33,707 bases of DNA from an uncultured Lachnospira sp. (GTDB lineage: Bacteria; Bacillota; Clostridia; Lachnospirales; Lachnospiraceae): positions 1 to 33,707 of the forward strand of contig CANRBP010000004.1 of the NCBI GenBank assembly GCA_947628875.1. The letters run 5' to 3'. Below, one piece after another: positions 23,260 through 31,382 of this stretch. A program made the position numbers and the translations under genes. Every line of letters starts with the position of its first letter. Position 1 is the stretch's first letter. Under the pieces are notes generated by a model, which did no database searches, was not told the DNA's origin, and worked only from the letters and a program-made list of their open reading frames with translations.

Positions 23260-23427
23260 TTAATTGTCGCTTAAAATGTCTTCGACATACTTGATTGAAA
23301 TTTCTAAAAAATTAGAAATCTCATATAACGGCACCTGATGATCATGCAATATGAAAATCAGCTCTTCAATAGTCGTGCCCTTTTTTCTTTCTGCCTGGAT
23401 AAAATATTTTACCTGTGCTTCATCCAT
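23260..23427 (-). CDS. Small helical protein, possible HTH, unknown function
   Basis: A 55-residue protein, MDEAQVKYFIQAERKKGTTI at the start. The second half (VPLYEISNFLEISIKYVEDIL) reads like a helix-turn-helix. No strong ribosome site precedes the ATG at 23427; a GTG at 23460 in the same frame is the alternative and also lacks one. It is kept because the residue composition is protein-like and the 460-bp gap between neighbours otherwise lacks a gene. Function is unknown. Confidence 0.5.
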   Translation of the reverse strand: MDEAQVKYFIQAERKKGTTIEELIFILHDHQVPLYEISNFLEISIKYVEDILSDN

Positions 23428-23595
23428 AAAAATTCCATTTCTGCGCTGTTTTCTGCGCACTGCACTTGTTTACCTGTGATACAGGCGCATTGCCTGTGCT
23501 GGCCGCTGTCTCTGCCATCTGAAAATAACTGCCCTCTGTGCCTGTTTAATATTATAATAGCAAAAGAATTCTTATTCCTCAACAATTACTTTCCG

Positions 23596-25437
23596 TTAGT
23601 TCCCTGCTTTTTTAAATTTTTCCTGAAATATTTCCATATCTTCCATTATATGCGGCAGCATGTGGACGCGGTTGAACGGAAACGTGAAATAGTATCCGTC
23701 AGCAAAATCCTGCGTGATCGCGATAACATCTCTGGCAAGCGCAATCCCGGCGGCTTCGCCGTCCTCTTTTGTTTCGCAGTTACGGTAGCGGCCAAGCACG
23801 TCATCGGAGATTTCTATGCCGGTCATTTCATTTTTCATAAACAGCGCGTTGCGCATGCTTACAAGCGGCATTATTCCGCATAAGATTTTTGCCTGCGTCT
23901 GCTCTTTGATATGGCGCAGCCGCTGCGCGCCCTGTTCATCAAATACAGGCTGCGTCAGGAAAAATTCAGCGCCTGCCTTGATTTTTTTCCGGATGCGTTC
24001 CGCCTCGGCATCCGGATTGAGCCTGTTCTGGTTGATTGCGCCGCCGTAGCATACAGGGGAATGCGCAAACTGCTCCTCGTTCATGTCACGGATAATATTC
24101 ATAAGCCCGACTGAATCAAAATTAAAGACCGATTTTACAGTCTGGCGCATCATTGACGGAACCGGATCGCCGGTAATGACCAGGAAATTGCGGATGCCGT
24201 TTATATGCGCTCCGAGCAGCTGGGAACGCATCGCGATTGCATTTTTATCGCGGCAGCACAGATGCGGCATTACGCAGATGCCGGTTTCCTTAAATACTTT
24301 TTCGGCCGTCAGAATGGCGTCAGCGCGCGTCCTGCCTGAAGGCGAATCAGGAAATGTCAGCACGTCCACGCCGCTTTGCTGCAGAAAGTGTGCAGCCTCC
24401 ATGATCCTGCTGTCGTCACTGTCGAAAGGCGGAGCCAGCTCGACAGCCACAAGCTTGCTGCCAGATGGCCTGCCGGCATAAAAGGCGTTTACCTGCACAG
24501 GCCTGTCGCTGCCTTCTGGCTCGCCTGCCTGCCGCGGCTGCGCAGCGGCGGCCTGCTTTAAATTTCCGGCCAGCCGGCTGATGCAGGCCGGAGTCGTGCC
24601 GCAGCATCCGCCGATTATCCTTGCGCCGTATGCGGCTATGCCTGCCGCCGTTCGGGCAAAATAATCTTCATTATTTTTGGCAAATACCATGCGGTTGCTT
24701 ACAGCCTGCGGATAACCTGAATTGGGCATTGCCGTGATAAAGACCCCGGACGGCAGCGTCAGTCCGGAAAATATTTTAGCCATATGGCCCGGTCCTATGC
24801 CGCAGTTTAATCCGGCAGCCGAAACGCCCAATGCAGCGGCATCAGCCAGAAGCCTGCGCGCGGAAAGCCCGGCGCTGCTGTAGCCGTACTGATTGACTGC
24901 AAACTGTACAGCGACAAAAATATCGGAGCAGCCTTTTATGTAGCGCAGTGCCGGCAGTATGTCCTCAAGCTGGGAAAATGTTTCAAATATAATCGCGTCA
25001 GCTCCGCTGTCCATAAAAATCTTACATATTTCAATATATTCTTTTTCGGCCTGTTTCTGCTCCGAGGCCTGGCTGTAAGGTATTGGGCCGATATCGCCTG
25101 CAATAAACACAGGATGCATGAGAGAGTCCTGATTTGCCTGTGCATTCTGCGCGTCCGCCGCTGCCCCGGCGGCCAGCCTGCAGGCTGCGCGGATATTGCG
25201 GCGGACGCTTTCAATGTCTGTTTTAAGAGAAATGGTATTGCTCGCGTAAGTATTGGTGCGGATAAAACCGGCGCCGGCCTCTATATACTGCCGGTGTATC
25301 GCCTCCACGCGCTCAGGGTGCGTAATATTGGCTTCCTCCGGCAGCTTGCGCGTATCGAAAAGCGAGCCGTAATATGTGCCAAAAGCGCCGTCTCCAACAA
25401 TGATATGGCTTTTTAAATAATGAGATATTTTTTCCAT
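23596..25437 (-). CDS. yitJ: Bifunctional homocysteine S-methyltransferase / methylene-THF reductase
   Basis: A 613-residue fusion for methionine synthesis and one-carbon flow. Residues 1-295 form a zinc-dependent homocysteine S-methyltransferase with ligands Cys212 (GLNCGIGP) and Cys278-Cys279 (IIGGCCGTTP), plus GDGAFGTY near the start. Residues about 320-613 form a methylenetetrahydrofolate reductase barrel (VELAPPFDSDD, CRDKNAIAMRSQLLGAH, FLVITGDPVP, EFFLTQPVFD). The combination matches Bacillus YitJ. No cobalamin or folate-binding MetH domains are present, so the methyl donor route for homocysteine is not settled by sequence. A GGAGA site precedes ATG 25437. It lies 30 bp after the FTR-like gene and likely belongs to the ptsI transcript. 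No S-box is visible upstream. Confidence 0.95.
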   Translation of the reverse strand: MEKISHYLKSHIIVGDGAFGTYYGSLFDTRKLPEEANITHPERVEAIHRQYIEAGAGFIRTNTYASNTISLKTDIESVRRNIRAACRLAAGAAADAQNAQANQDSLMHPVFIAGDIGPIPYSQASEQKQAEKEYIEICKIFMDSGADAIIFETFSQLEDILPALRYIKGCSDIFVAVQFAVNQYGYSSAGLSARRLLADAAALGVSAAGLNCGIGPGHMAKIFSGLTLPSGVFITAMPNSGYPQAVSNRMVFAKNNEDYFARTAAGIAAYGARIIGGCCGTTPACISRLAGNLKQAAAAQPRQAGEPEGSDRPVQVNAFYAGRPSGSKLVAVELAPPFDSDDSRIMEAAHFLQQSGVDVLTFPDSPSGRTRADAILTAEKVFKETGICVMPHLCCRDKNAIAMRSQLLGAHINGIRNFLVITGDPVPSMMRQTVKSVFNFDSVGLMNIIRDMNEEQFAHSPVCYGGAINQNRLNPDAEAERIRKKIKAGAEFFLTQPVFDEQGAQRLRHIKEQTQAKILCGIMPLVSMRNALFMKNEMTGIEISDDVLGRYRNCETKEDGEAAGIALARDVIAITQDFADGYYFTFPFNRVHMLPHIMEDMEIFQEKFKKAGN

Positions 25438-25467
25438 AAAAATCTCCGCTGATTGTTCTTTAAATCG

Positions 25468-25665
25468 CTATTTTTCTTTATAGTATAACATACAGTGGCA
25501 ATACCCTTCAAAATTTTCATCGGCGATCTGATCGCGAAATTCCTTGCACATGCAGATATTGTCGTCAATGCGCTCGAGGCGGCACGGGCAGTAACCGTCC
25601 TTGCGCTTCAGTCCTTCCCTCAGCTTTGCTACCAGTTCCCTGTTTTCATTAAATGTGATTTTCAA
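25468..25665 (-). CDS. Ferredoxin-thioredoxin reductase catalytic-domain protein
   Basis: A 65-residue protein with the FTR catalytic-chain Cys plan: C26-P-C28, C38-M-C40 and C56-H-C58, which in plant and cyanobacterial enzymes hold a 4Fe-4S cluster beside a redox disulfide. Free-standing copies in Clostridia probably act in thiol redox, but the partner is unknown. The start is a TTG at 25665, inside the last codons of ptsI (17-bp overlap in another frame). AGGAGG (25678-25683) lies 12 nt upstream, within ptsI. The only in-register methionines are far upstream or after the first Cys pair, so the TTG fits best and gives the usual family start MKITFNENRELV. Confidence 0.88.
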   Translation of the reverse strand: MKITFNENRELVAKLREGLKRKDGYCPCRLERIDDNICMCKEFRDQIADENFEGYCHCMLYYKEK

Positions 25666-27328
25666 TTTCTTTCTTTTCCTCCTGTGACAGATCAATATTT
25701 TGTATGGCATCACGTACCGGAAGCACAAGTCCCGGCGGCACGCTCAGTTCGTCCAGGCCCATCTTGAGGAATGTCCTGGTCAGGGAAATGTCGCCGCCAA
25801 GCTCTCCGCATATGCCGACCCATATGCCGGCCTGATGTGCATTGTCTACAACCATTTTTATTAGCCGCATCACCGCTTTATGATGAGGATTGATAAATTG
25901 CCCGATATTTGGGTTCTGCCGGTCGGCGGCAAGCGTGTATTGCGTCAGGTCGTTGGTTCCGATGCTGAAAAAATCAACCATAGGCGCCAGCTCGCTGCTT
26001 ATCAGGGCAGCTGCCGGCGTTTCAATCATAATGCCTGTTTCAACGTTGCTGCGGAAAGGAATGCCGCCTGCGGCAAGCTCCTGCTGCGCCTCAGCAGCGA
26101 TTTTCTTGGCGGCTTCAACCTCCTCCACAGACGTGATCATCGGGTACATAATGGAAATGTTTCCGTATGCCGCCGCACGGTACAGCGCGCGAAGCTGTGT
26201 TTTAAAAAGATCAGGATGCGCGAGGCAGATGCGTATCGCGCGGAATCCCAGTGCAGGGTTTTCCTCCGCCTCCAGCGGAAAGTAATCAGCCTGTTTGTCC
26301 GCGCCAAGATCAAGAGTGCGGATAATGACCTTCCTGCCGCCCATCGCCTCAGCTGCCTGCCTGTAAGCGGCAAACTGCTCATCTTCCGCAGGCAGATGCG
26401 TATTTTCCAGATATAAAAACTCGCTGCGGAACAGGCCGATGCCGCCTGCATCATTTTCAAGAGCCTGTTTTATCTCGCTGATGCTGCCTATATTTGCATA
26501 TAATTCTATTTTTTTGCCGTCATTTGTCATATTTGCCGTGCCTTTCAGGCGGCTGAGGCGGCTGCGGCGCTGTCCGGCCTGTTCGCTTTTTGCCTGTACT
26601 GCGTGCAGCGTTTCAGTATCCGGGCAGATATAAACCTTTCCGGCGGCGCCGTCAACGGCCGCCTGCATTCCTTCATATTCCTCAGACAATCCGTCTCCAA
26701 GGCCGATCACCGCAGGGATGCCAAGGCTTCTTGCAAGAATTGCCGTGTGGGAATTTTGCGATCCGTGCCTTAAAACAATAGCAAGCACTTTTTCCCTGTC
26801 AAGCTGTATAGTCTCAGACGGCGCAAGGTCATCGGCGGCGAGGATAAAGCCTTCCGTCCCGGACTGTGCAAATAAGCTTTCAGGCGTATCCGCCTGCCCG
26901 TCATTAAGCAGGCGGATAAGGCGTTCTGATATATCGCGCACATCGGCCGCGCGGCCGCGCATATACTCATCTTCCATTGCTGAAAACATTTCCGAAAAGT
27001 GCCCGGCAGCCATGTCTGCCGCATATGATGCATTGGCATGCTGATTTTGAATGGCATCGCGGATAAATCCGCAATAATCCTGATCCTGCAGCATCATCTG
27101 GTGTATCTCAAAGATCGCCGCCTCCTCCCCTCCTGCTTTTTGCCCGGCCTGCTCCTGCAATTCTTTAAGTTCTTCTATGGCCTGTCTGTGCGCCTGCTCA
27201 AAGCGGCAAAGCTCCGCCTGCGTGTCGGATATTTTATATTCCGGGACGGCCGTCCTGTTCTTTCTGTAAAATGAGAGCGTTCCGATGCATGACTCTCCGG
27301 ATACCCCTATGCCAATCAGTGAAATCAT
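25649..27328 (-). CDS. ptsI: PTS enzyme I (phosphoenolpyruvate-protein phosphotransferase)
   Basis: First step of the PTS: takes phosphate from PEP onto His194 and passes it to HPr; cytosolic. 559 residues, near the family norm. An N-terminal HPr-binding helical domain is followed by the phospho-His domain with SQNSHTAILARSLGIPAVIG (His194), then a PEP-binding TIM barrel with GIGLFRSEFLYLE, IRTLDLGADKQ, NPALGFRAIRICL, SIGTNDLTQYTLAADRQN and GICGELGGD (catalytic Cys). The loop before His is HGSQNSH rather than the common GGxxSH. No ptsH neighbour is present. ATG 27328 follows AGGAGG by 9 nt. Its 3' end overlaps the FTR-like gene, forming a likely ptsI-FTR-yitJ operon. Confidence 0.95.
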   Translation of the reverse strand: MISLIGIGVSGESCIGTLSFYRKNRTAVPEYKISDTQAELCRFEQAHRQAIEELKELQEQAGQKAGGEEAAIFEIHQMMLQDQDYCGFIRDAIQNQHANASYAADMAAGHFSEMFSAMEDEYMRGRAADVRDISERLIRLLNDGQADTPESLFAQSGTEGFILAADDLAPSETIQLDREKVLAIVLRHGSQNSHTAILARSLGIPAVIGLGDGLSEEYEGMQAAVDGAAGKVYICPDTETLHAVQAKSEQAGQRRSRLSRLKGTANMTNDGKKIELYANIGSISEIKQALENDAGGIGLFRSEFLYLENTHLPAEDEQFAAYRQAAEAMGGRKVIIRTLDLGADKQADYFPLEAEENPALGFRAIRICLAHPDLFKTQLRALYRAAAYGNISIMYPMITSVEEVEAAKKIAAEAQQELAAGGIPFRSNVETGIMIETPAAALISSELAPMVDFFSIGTNDLTQYTLAADRQNPNIGQFINPHHKAVMRLIKMVVDNAHQAGIWVGICGELGGDISLTRTFLKMGLDELSVPPGLVLPVRDAIQNIDLSQEEKKEIENHI

Positions 27329-27380
27329 CTGGATCTGCCTCCTCATTGCATGCTCTGTTTCTACCAATAATTTTAACCAG

Positions 27381-27424
27381 AAAATCTGCGTATAAACTTT
27401 TTATGCGGTTTATACGCAGATTTT
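27381..27424 (-). terminator. Strong hairpin terminator after the cation antiporter gene
   Basis: A perfect 17-bp stem, AAAATCTGCGTATAAAC (27381-27397) with GTTTATACGCAGATTTT (27408-27424) and a 10-nt loop. On the minus strand TTTT follows. It separates the riboswitch-controlled operon from ptsI. The plus strand has a longer T-run but no upstream plus-strand gene. Confidence 0.85.
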
Positions 27425-27430
27425 TTTCAG

Positions 27431-28411
27431 TTACCTGATAATGGCAAATACAGTATAGGCGGCATAGATAAGTACCATGACAGCACCCTCGGCGCGGCTG
27501 ATCTTTTTGCCTGTTTTTGCAAAAATATAAATAAGCACGCTTACGGCAATCAGAAGCAGAGTATCAAGCAGCGATTCCATGCTGACAGAAATGCCGTGTA
27601 TGGAAGACGAGACGCCCAAAATCAGCAGCAGGTTAAAAATATTTGAGCCGACTACATTGCCGACAGCCATGCCGTTCTGTCCCTTCGAGGAGGCTACAAC
27701 TGATGTAACCAGCTCCGGCAGCGATGTGCCGATGGCAACGATCGTCAAGCCGACAAGAGTCTCAGTCATGCCGCATGCAAGCGCGATAGCCTTGGCGTTA
27801 TTTACAACAAGCTGTCCGCCGATAATAATGGCGGTTACGCCAACAGCTATCAGCACAAGGCATTTCCACATCGGCATGTCTTTTACCGCTTCGCCCTCCG
27901 CGCGGTTTTTCAGAGCAGTTTTTACTGTAAATGCCAGGTAGCAGATGAACAGTGCAAGCAGGATCAGGCCCATCCACCATCTTAAAGCGCCGACTTCATC
28001 TGCAAGGCGGGCCGGGATCGCGCGGCTGCCAATCAGCAGCCCGCCGCCGGTAAATACGGCCAGAAGCAGGGTGAACGCAATGGAAAGCGGAAAATCTCTG
28101 CGCATGATGCCTTCCTCAACGCTCATAGGCGAGAGCACGGCACAAACGCCCAGCACAACGAGCAGGTTAAAAAAGTTTGAACCAAGCACGTTGCTGACGG
28201 CGATCGCATTTGAACCTGCAATGGCGGCCGAGGTGCTGACAGCCAGCTCAGGAGCGCTTGTCCCCATGGCGACAATGGTTAGTCCGATGACAACGCCAGG
28301 AACTTTAAAGCGCGCCGCCAGAGCCGCGCTGCCCTCCACAAACCAGTCGGCACCCTTGATCAGTGCCGCAAATCCGACAATCAATAAAACAACATTGAGC
28401 AATAACTGCAT
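27431..28411 (-). CDS. CaCA-family calcium/sodium-type cation antiporter (YrbG-like)
   Basis: A 326-residue membrane exchanger with about ten helices and the two inverted alpha repeats of the CaCA superfamily: VVIGLTIVAMGTSAPELAVS then SNVLGSNFFNLLVVLG in the first half, and LVGLTIVAIGTSLPELVTS then GNVVGSNIFNLLLILG in the second. The G(T)S-PE motifs carry the cation-binding acidic residues. Family members exchange Ca2+, Na+ or other divalent ions. ATG 28411 follows GGAGG. It starts 35 bp after the AI-2E-family gene and before the next terminator, so it shares the Mn2+ riboswitch leader; manganese or broader divalent-cation export is therefore a reasonable inference. Confidence 0.93.
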   Translation of the reverse strand: MQLLLNVVLLIVGFAALIKGADWFVEGSAALAARFKVPGVVIGLTIVAMGTSAPELAVSTSAAIAGSNAIAVSNVLGSNFFNLLVVLGVCAVLSPMSVEEGIMRRDFPLSIAFTLLLAVFTGGGLLIGSRAIPARLADEVGALRWWMGLILLALFICYLAFTVKTALKNRAEGEAVKDMPMWKCLVLIAVGVTAIIIGGQLVVNNAKAIALACGMTETLVGLTIVAIGTSLPELVTSVVASSKGQNGMAVGNVVGSNIFNLLLILGVSSSIHGISVSMESLLDTLLLIAVSVLIYIFAKTGKKISRAEGAVMVLIYAAYTVFAIIR

Positions 28412-28446
28412 TTTAACCTCCATTTCCGCGCTTTTTCTGCGCTTTG

Positions 28447-29625
28447 CTACATTTCATCATTTTGCAATTGTTTTTCTTTCAGCCTCCGGCTGATGTACGA
28501 CCTGAACAGTGCGTACAGTACAGAGCAGATCGGGATAAATGTAAGCATCCCGGCGATGCCGAACAGGTTTCCGCCTATGGTAACGGCCGTGAGGACCCAT
28601 ATTCCCGGAAGTCCGACAGAGTTTCCAACAACATGCGGATATATAAGGTTGCCTTCAATCTGCTGAAGAACCAGAAACAGAACCAGAAAGCCGGCAGCCT
28701 GCCACGGGTTGATAAAACCGATTAGGATTATCCCTGCAACGCATCCTATAAATGCCCCAACGATAGGTATAAGCGCCGTAAAGGCGATAAGTATGCCGAT
28801 AAGCAGCGCGTAAGGCATATGAAGCAGGCTCATTGAAACTGCAAACATGCTGCCAAGGATAACGGCCTCAAGGCATTGCCCGGACAGAAAATTTGCGAAT
28901 GTCGTATTGGCCAGGCTTGCAATTTCCAGCGTCTTTTTTGCTGTTTTTTCAGAAAAAAGCGCATACAGGATCCGTGTCGCCTGCCTGCCCAGTTTTTCTT
29001 TTTGGAACAGTATATAGACAGAAAATACAAAGCCGATGAAAAAAGATGTAATCCCCGACACAATGCTGCTTACTGCGCCGATGCTGCCCATGATAAGCCC
29101 CTTTGTGCCGCTCGATAAAATTGTCCCGTTTGACAAAAAGCTGGCAGCTGATTTTAATGCCATGTCCCAGTCAATAGACAAACCTGACAGTTTTTCCTTT
29201 AAGACAGGATATTCCTCAAGCTGTTCCATCAGCAGTTTCTGCAGGTTTGACATGTTGGCAGGAATCGTCAGTATCAGGTCGGCGACTGTACTGACCAGCT
29301 CCGGCACGACAACAAACATCGCCATAGTTATTACAGCCAGGATCATGACCAGTGTAATGACATAAGCACATGCGCGCCTTATGCTCTGGTATTTGGCGCC
29401 TGCATACCTGGCGCCTGGCAGCACCAGCTTTTCCACCTGCCGCATAGGCACGTTAAAAATAAAAGCAATGACGCCGCCGATAAGGAATGGCTGAACCAGC
29501 CTTATTGCCGCCTGTATATAGCCGTCAATTACGTTGATGTTATTAAGGCTCCAGTACAGCAGGATCAGCAGGGCGCCTGCCAGCAGGTATTTTGGCATAG
29601 GCTGCTTTTCTAAATTGTTTTTCAT
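28447..29625 (-). CDS. AI-2E family transporter (PerM/YhhT/YtvI type)
   Basis: A 392-residue inner-membrane protein of the AI-2E/UPF0118 family: about seven to eight helices with a large middle domain and the conserved C-terminal segments LLIGILIAFTALIPIVGAF, GFLVLFLVLQQIEGNLIYP and VVGNSVGLPGIWVLTAVTI. Members have been linked to AI-2 export, Na+/H+ exchange and other small solutes; the substrate is unknown. ATG 29625 is used (AAAGGAG 11 nt upstream); an ATG at 29646 lacks a site. The transcript begins with a yybP-ykoY manganese riboswitch and terminator, which points to a role in metal efflux or in coping with manganese. Confidence 0.92.
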   Translation of the reverse strand: MKNNLEKQPMPKYLLAGALLILLYWSLNNINVIDGYIQAAIRLVQPFLIGGVIAFIFNVPMRQVEKLVLPGARYAGAKYQSIRRACAYVITLVMILAVITMAMFVVVPELVSTVADLILTIPANMSNLQKLLMEQLEEYPVLKEKLSGLSIDWDMALKSAASFLSNGTILSSGTKGLIMGSIGAVSSIVSGITSFFIGFVFSVYILFQKEKLGRQATRILYALFSEKTAKKTLEIASLANTTFANFLSGQCLEAVILGSMFAVSMSLLHMPYALLIGILIAFTALIPIVGAFIGCVAGIILIGFINPWQAAGFLVLFLVLQQIEGNLIYPHVVGNSVGLPGIWVLTAVTIGGNLFGIAGMLTFIPICSVLYALFRSYISRRLKEKQLQNDEM

Positions 29626-29690
29626 AAAAGCCTGTACTCCTTTCATCAGCTCTGCCGGGGGCAGGCTGCATATATCTTGCGTAACTGCAC

Positions 29691-29742
29691 AAAAAAGCGG
29701 GACTTTTATTGCAACGCAAACGCCACAATAAAAGTCTCGCTT
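29691..29742 (-). terminator. Expression-platform terminator of the Mn2+ riboswitch
   Basis: Minus-strand arms AAGCGAGACTTTTATTG (29726-29742) and CAATAAAAGTCCCGCTT (29695-29711) pair over 17 bp with one G-U, then TTTTTT. The 5' arm includes the 3' strand of aptamer helix P1 (29728-29734), so aptamer and terminator exclude each other. Confidence 0.85.
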
Positions 29743-29840
29743 CTTAGAACATGCTCCGGGGAAAACCTTCCCGTATTGACGAAAACATATTACATATACC
29801 GTATTGATTCCGTAATATATGCAAGCTACTCCCTTTTATG
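29728..29840 (-). promoter_or_regulatory. yybP-ykoY (Mn2+) riboswitch aptamer
   Basis: Read on the minus strand. P1 forms from ATAAAAG (29833-29839) and CTTTTAT (29728-29734). GGGAGTAGC follows P1 on its 5' side. A hairpin ATATTAC/GTAATAT comes next, then the conserved CGTCA (29777-29781), a GGGAA/TTCCC hairpin, and GCGAGAC (29734-29740) before the P1 3' strand. These elements in this order are the yybP-ykoY consensus. Mn2+ binding stabilises P1, which here would block terminator formation: an ON switch. The aptamer begins at the expected transcription start. Confidence 0.85.
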
Positions 29841-29846
29841 TAAAAC

Positions 29847-29875
29847 AGTCTAACAGACAAAGCCGTTTGCGTCAA
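29847..29875 (-). promoter_or_regulatory. Promoter of the Mn2+ riboswitch operon
   Basis: Minus strand TTGACG (29870-29875), 17-bp spacer, TAGACT (29847-29852). The predicted start, about 29840, coincides with the first base of aptamer helix P1. Confidence 0.75.
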
Positions 29876-29887
29876 GCAAAAATTGCA

Positions 29888-29916
29888 TTGTTTTTTTGAG
29901 CCGGATGAATTATAAT
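29888..29916 (+). promoter_or_regulatory. Promoter for the GltD-like gene
   Basis: TTGTTT (29888-29893), 17-bp spacer, TATAAT (29911-29916). About 80 bp downstream a perfect 16-bp palindrome, TTTGACATCTGTCAAA (29997-30012), precedes the ribosome site and may be an operator. Confidence 0.6.
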
Positions 29917-30046
29917 AAACTTATCAGACAATTCTGCCCCGGTATCGGATATTCTGCTTTATTGCTGGATTTGAAGGGCAGGAGGCTTATAAGTTTTTTG
30001 ACATCTGTCAAAGCATTATTTTGTAGTATGAGGAGGATTTTAACGT

Positions 30047-31282
30047 ATGGCATTACATGTAATGGACGAGGCAAACCGCTGTTTACAGTGCAAGGTGCCG
30101 CAATGCCAAAAGGGATGCCCGATCGATACGAATATCCCTATGGCGATCCGCTTGCTGAAAGAAAACAAGCTGAACGAGGCTGGCAAAATGCTTTTTGAGA
30201 ACAACCCTCTGACCACAGTCTGCAGCCTGGTCTGCAACCATGAAAAACAGTGCGAGGGGCATTGCGTTCTTGGCAAAAAAGGCGTTCCTGTACATTTTTC
30301 AACGATTGAGAATTATATTTCATCTACCTATGCAAACCAGATGACCGCAGGGCCGAAGCCGTCAAACGGCATGCGCGTGGCGATCATCGGCTCAGGTCCT
30401 GCCGGCATAACGATTGCCATTATACTTGCAAGATACGGGTATCAGGTAACGATATTTGAAGGAAAGGATAAGATAGGCGGCGTGCTTCGCTATGGCATTC
30501 CTGAATTCCGCCTGCCAAAGAGCGTATTAGATGATATTGAGTACCGCCATCTTGAGCTGAAAGGCATAAAGATCCGTCCGAACACTACGATCGGAGGCGC
30601 GATTGGCATTGATGACCTTTTCCGCGATGGCTACAAGGCGATTTTTGTCGGCACAGGCGTATGGAAGCCTAATTCTCTGCATATCAAAGGCGAGACGTTC
30701 GGCAATGTCCATTTTGGCATAAATTATCTCAACAACCCTGACAGCTACAGGCTCGGTGAGCGTGTCATAGTGATAGGCGCAGGCAATGCCGCGATGGATG
30801 TGGCCAGGACTGCACTGCGCAAGGGCGTGCAGGAGCTGACCTGTTTCTCCCTCACCAAAGAGGTTGCCGCCAGCCACTATGAGTTCAGCTACGCACAGCT
30901 TGAGGGCGTTCAGTTTGAATTTAACAAAAAGCCTGTAGAAATTAAAGACAACGGGGTAATATTCAGAGATGTCATAGAAGATGAAAACGGTACGCTTACA
31001 GAAGTTGAAGGCTCAGATAAGCTGTATCCGTCAGACAGCGTGATCATCTCCATCAGCCAGGGGCCGCAGAACCGTATCGTCAATACTACGCAGGGACTGA
31101 AAGCTACCGCGCGCGGACTGCTCGATGCGGACGAGACCGGGCATACATCACGTCCCGGCATATTTGCCTCAGGCGATGTGGTCAACGGCGCAAGAACCGT
31201 TGTTGAAGCGGTTGCGCACAGCAAGGTGGTTGCCGAGTCCATGCATAAGTACATGCAGGGGCTTCCTAAAGATGATGAATAA
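30047..31282 (+). CDS. GltD-like NAD(P)-dependent oxidoreductase (glutamate synthase small-subunit family)
   Basis: A 411-residue flavoprotein. The N-terminal Fe-S domain has C12, C15, C20 and C24 (CLQCKVPQCQKGC) and a second Cys set at C59, C63, C69 and C73. An FAD motif is at VAIIGSGPAGITIAIILARYG (114 onward) and an NADPH motif at VIGAGNAAMDVARTALRKG (about 242). It ends with GIFASGDVVNGARTVVEAVAHSK. This is the plan of the GltD/NfnB/PreT family. No GltB large subunit or Nfn partner is adjacent, so it could supply electrons to a distant GltB or act in another reaction. ATG 30047 follows AGGAGG. It ends at a strong terminator. Confidence 0.9.
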   Translation: MALHVMDEANRCLQCKVPQCQKGCPIDTNIPMAIRLLKENKLNEAGKMLFENNPLTTVCSLVCNHEKQCEGHCVLGKKGVPVHFSTIENYISSTYANQMTAGPKPSNGMRVAIIGSGPAGITIAIILARYGYQVTIFEGKDKIGGVLRYGIPEFRLPKSVLDDIEYRHLELKGIKIRPNTTIGGAIGIDDLFRDGYKAIFVGTGVWKPNSLHIKGETFGNVHFGINYLNNPDSYRLGERVIVIGAGNAAMDVARTALRKGVQELTCFSLTKEVAASHYEFSYAQLEGVQFEFNKKPVEIKDNGVIFRDVIEDENGTLTEVEGSDKLYPSDSVIISISQGPQNRIVNTTQGLKATARGLLDADETGHTSRPGIFASGDVVNGARTVVEAVAHSKVVAESMHKYMQGLPKDDE

Positions 31283-31323
31283 TAAAATTCAGGCATCCTT
31301 GAAATAATAATATAAATAAAAAT

Positions 31324-31361
31324 GGACTGACGCATCAGCTTGCTGCGTCAGTCCGTTTTTT
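31324..31361. terminator. Bidirectional intrinsic terminator
   Basis: GGACTGACGCA (31324-31334) pairs perfectly with TGCGTCAGTCC (31344-31354), followed by GTTTTTT on the plus strand and ATTTTTATTT on the minus strand. It serves the GltD-like gene and the convergent isc operon. Confidence 0.9.
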
Positions 31362-31382
31362 GGTTGGGGCAAGACACTGTTT

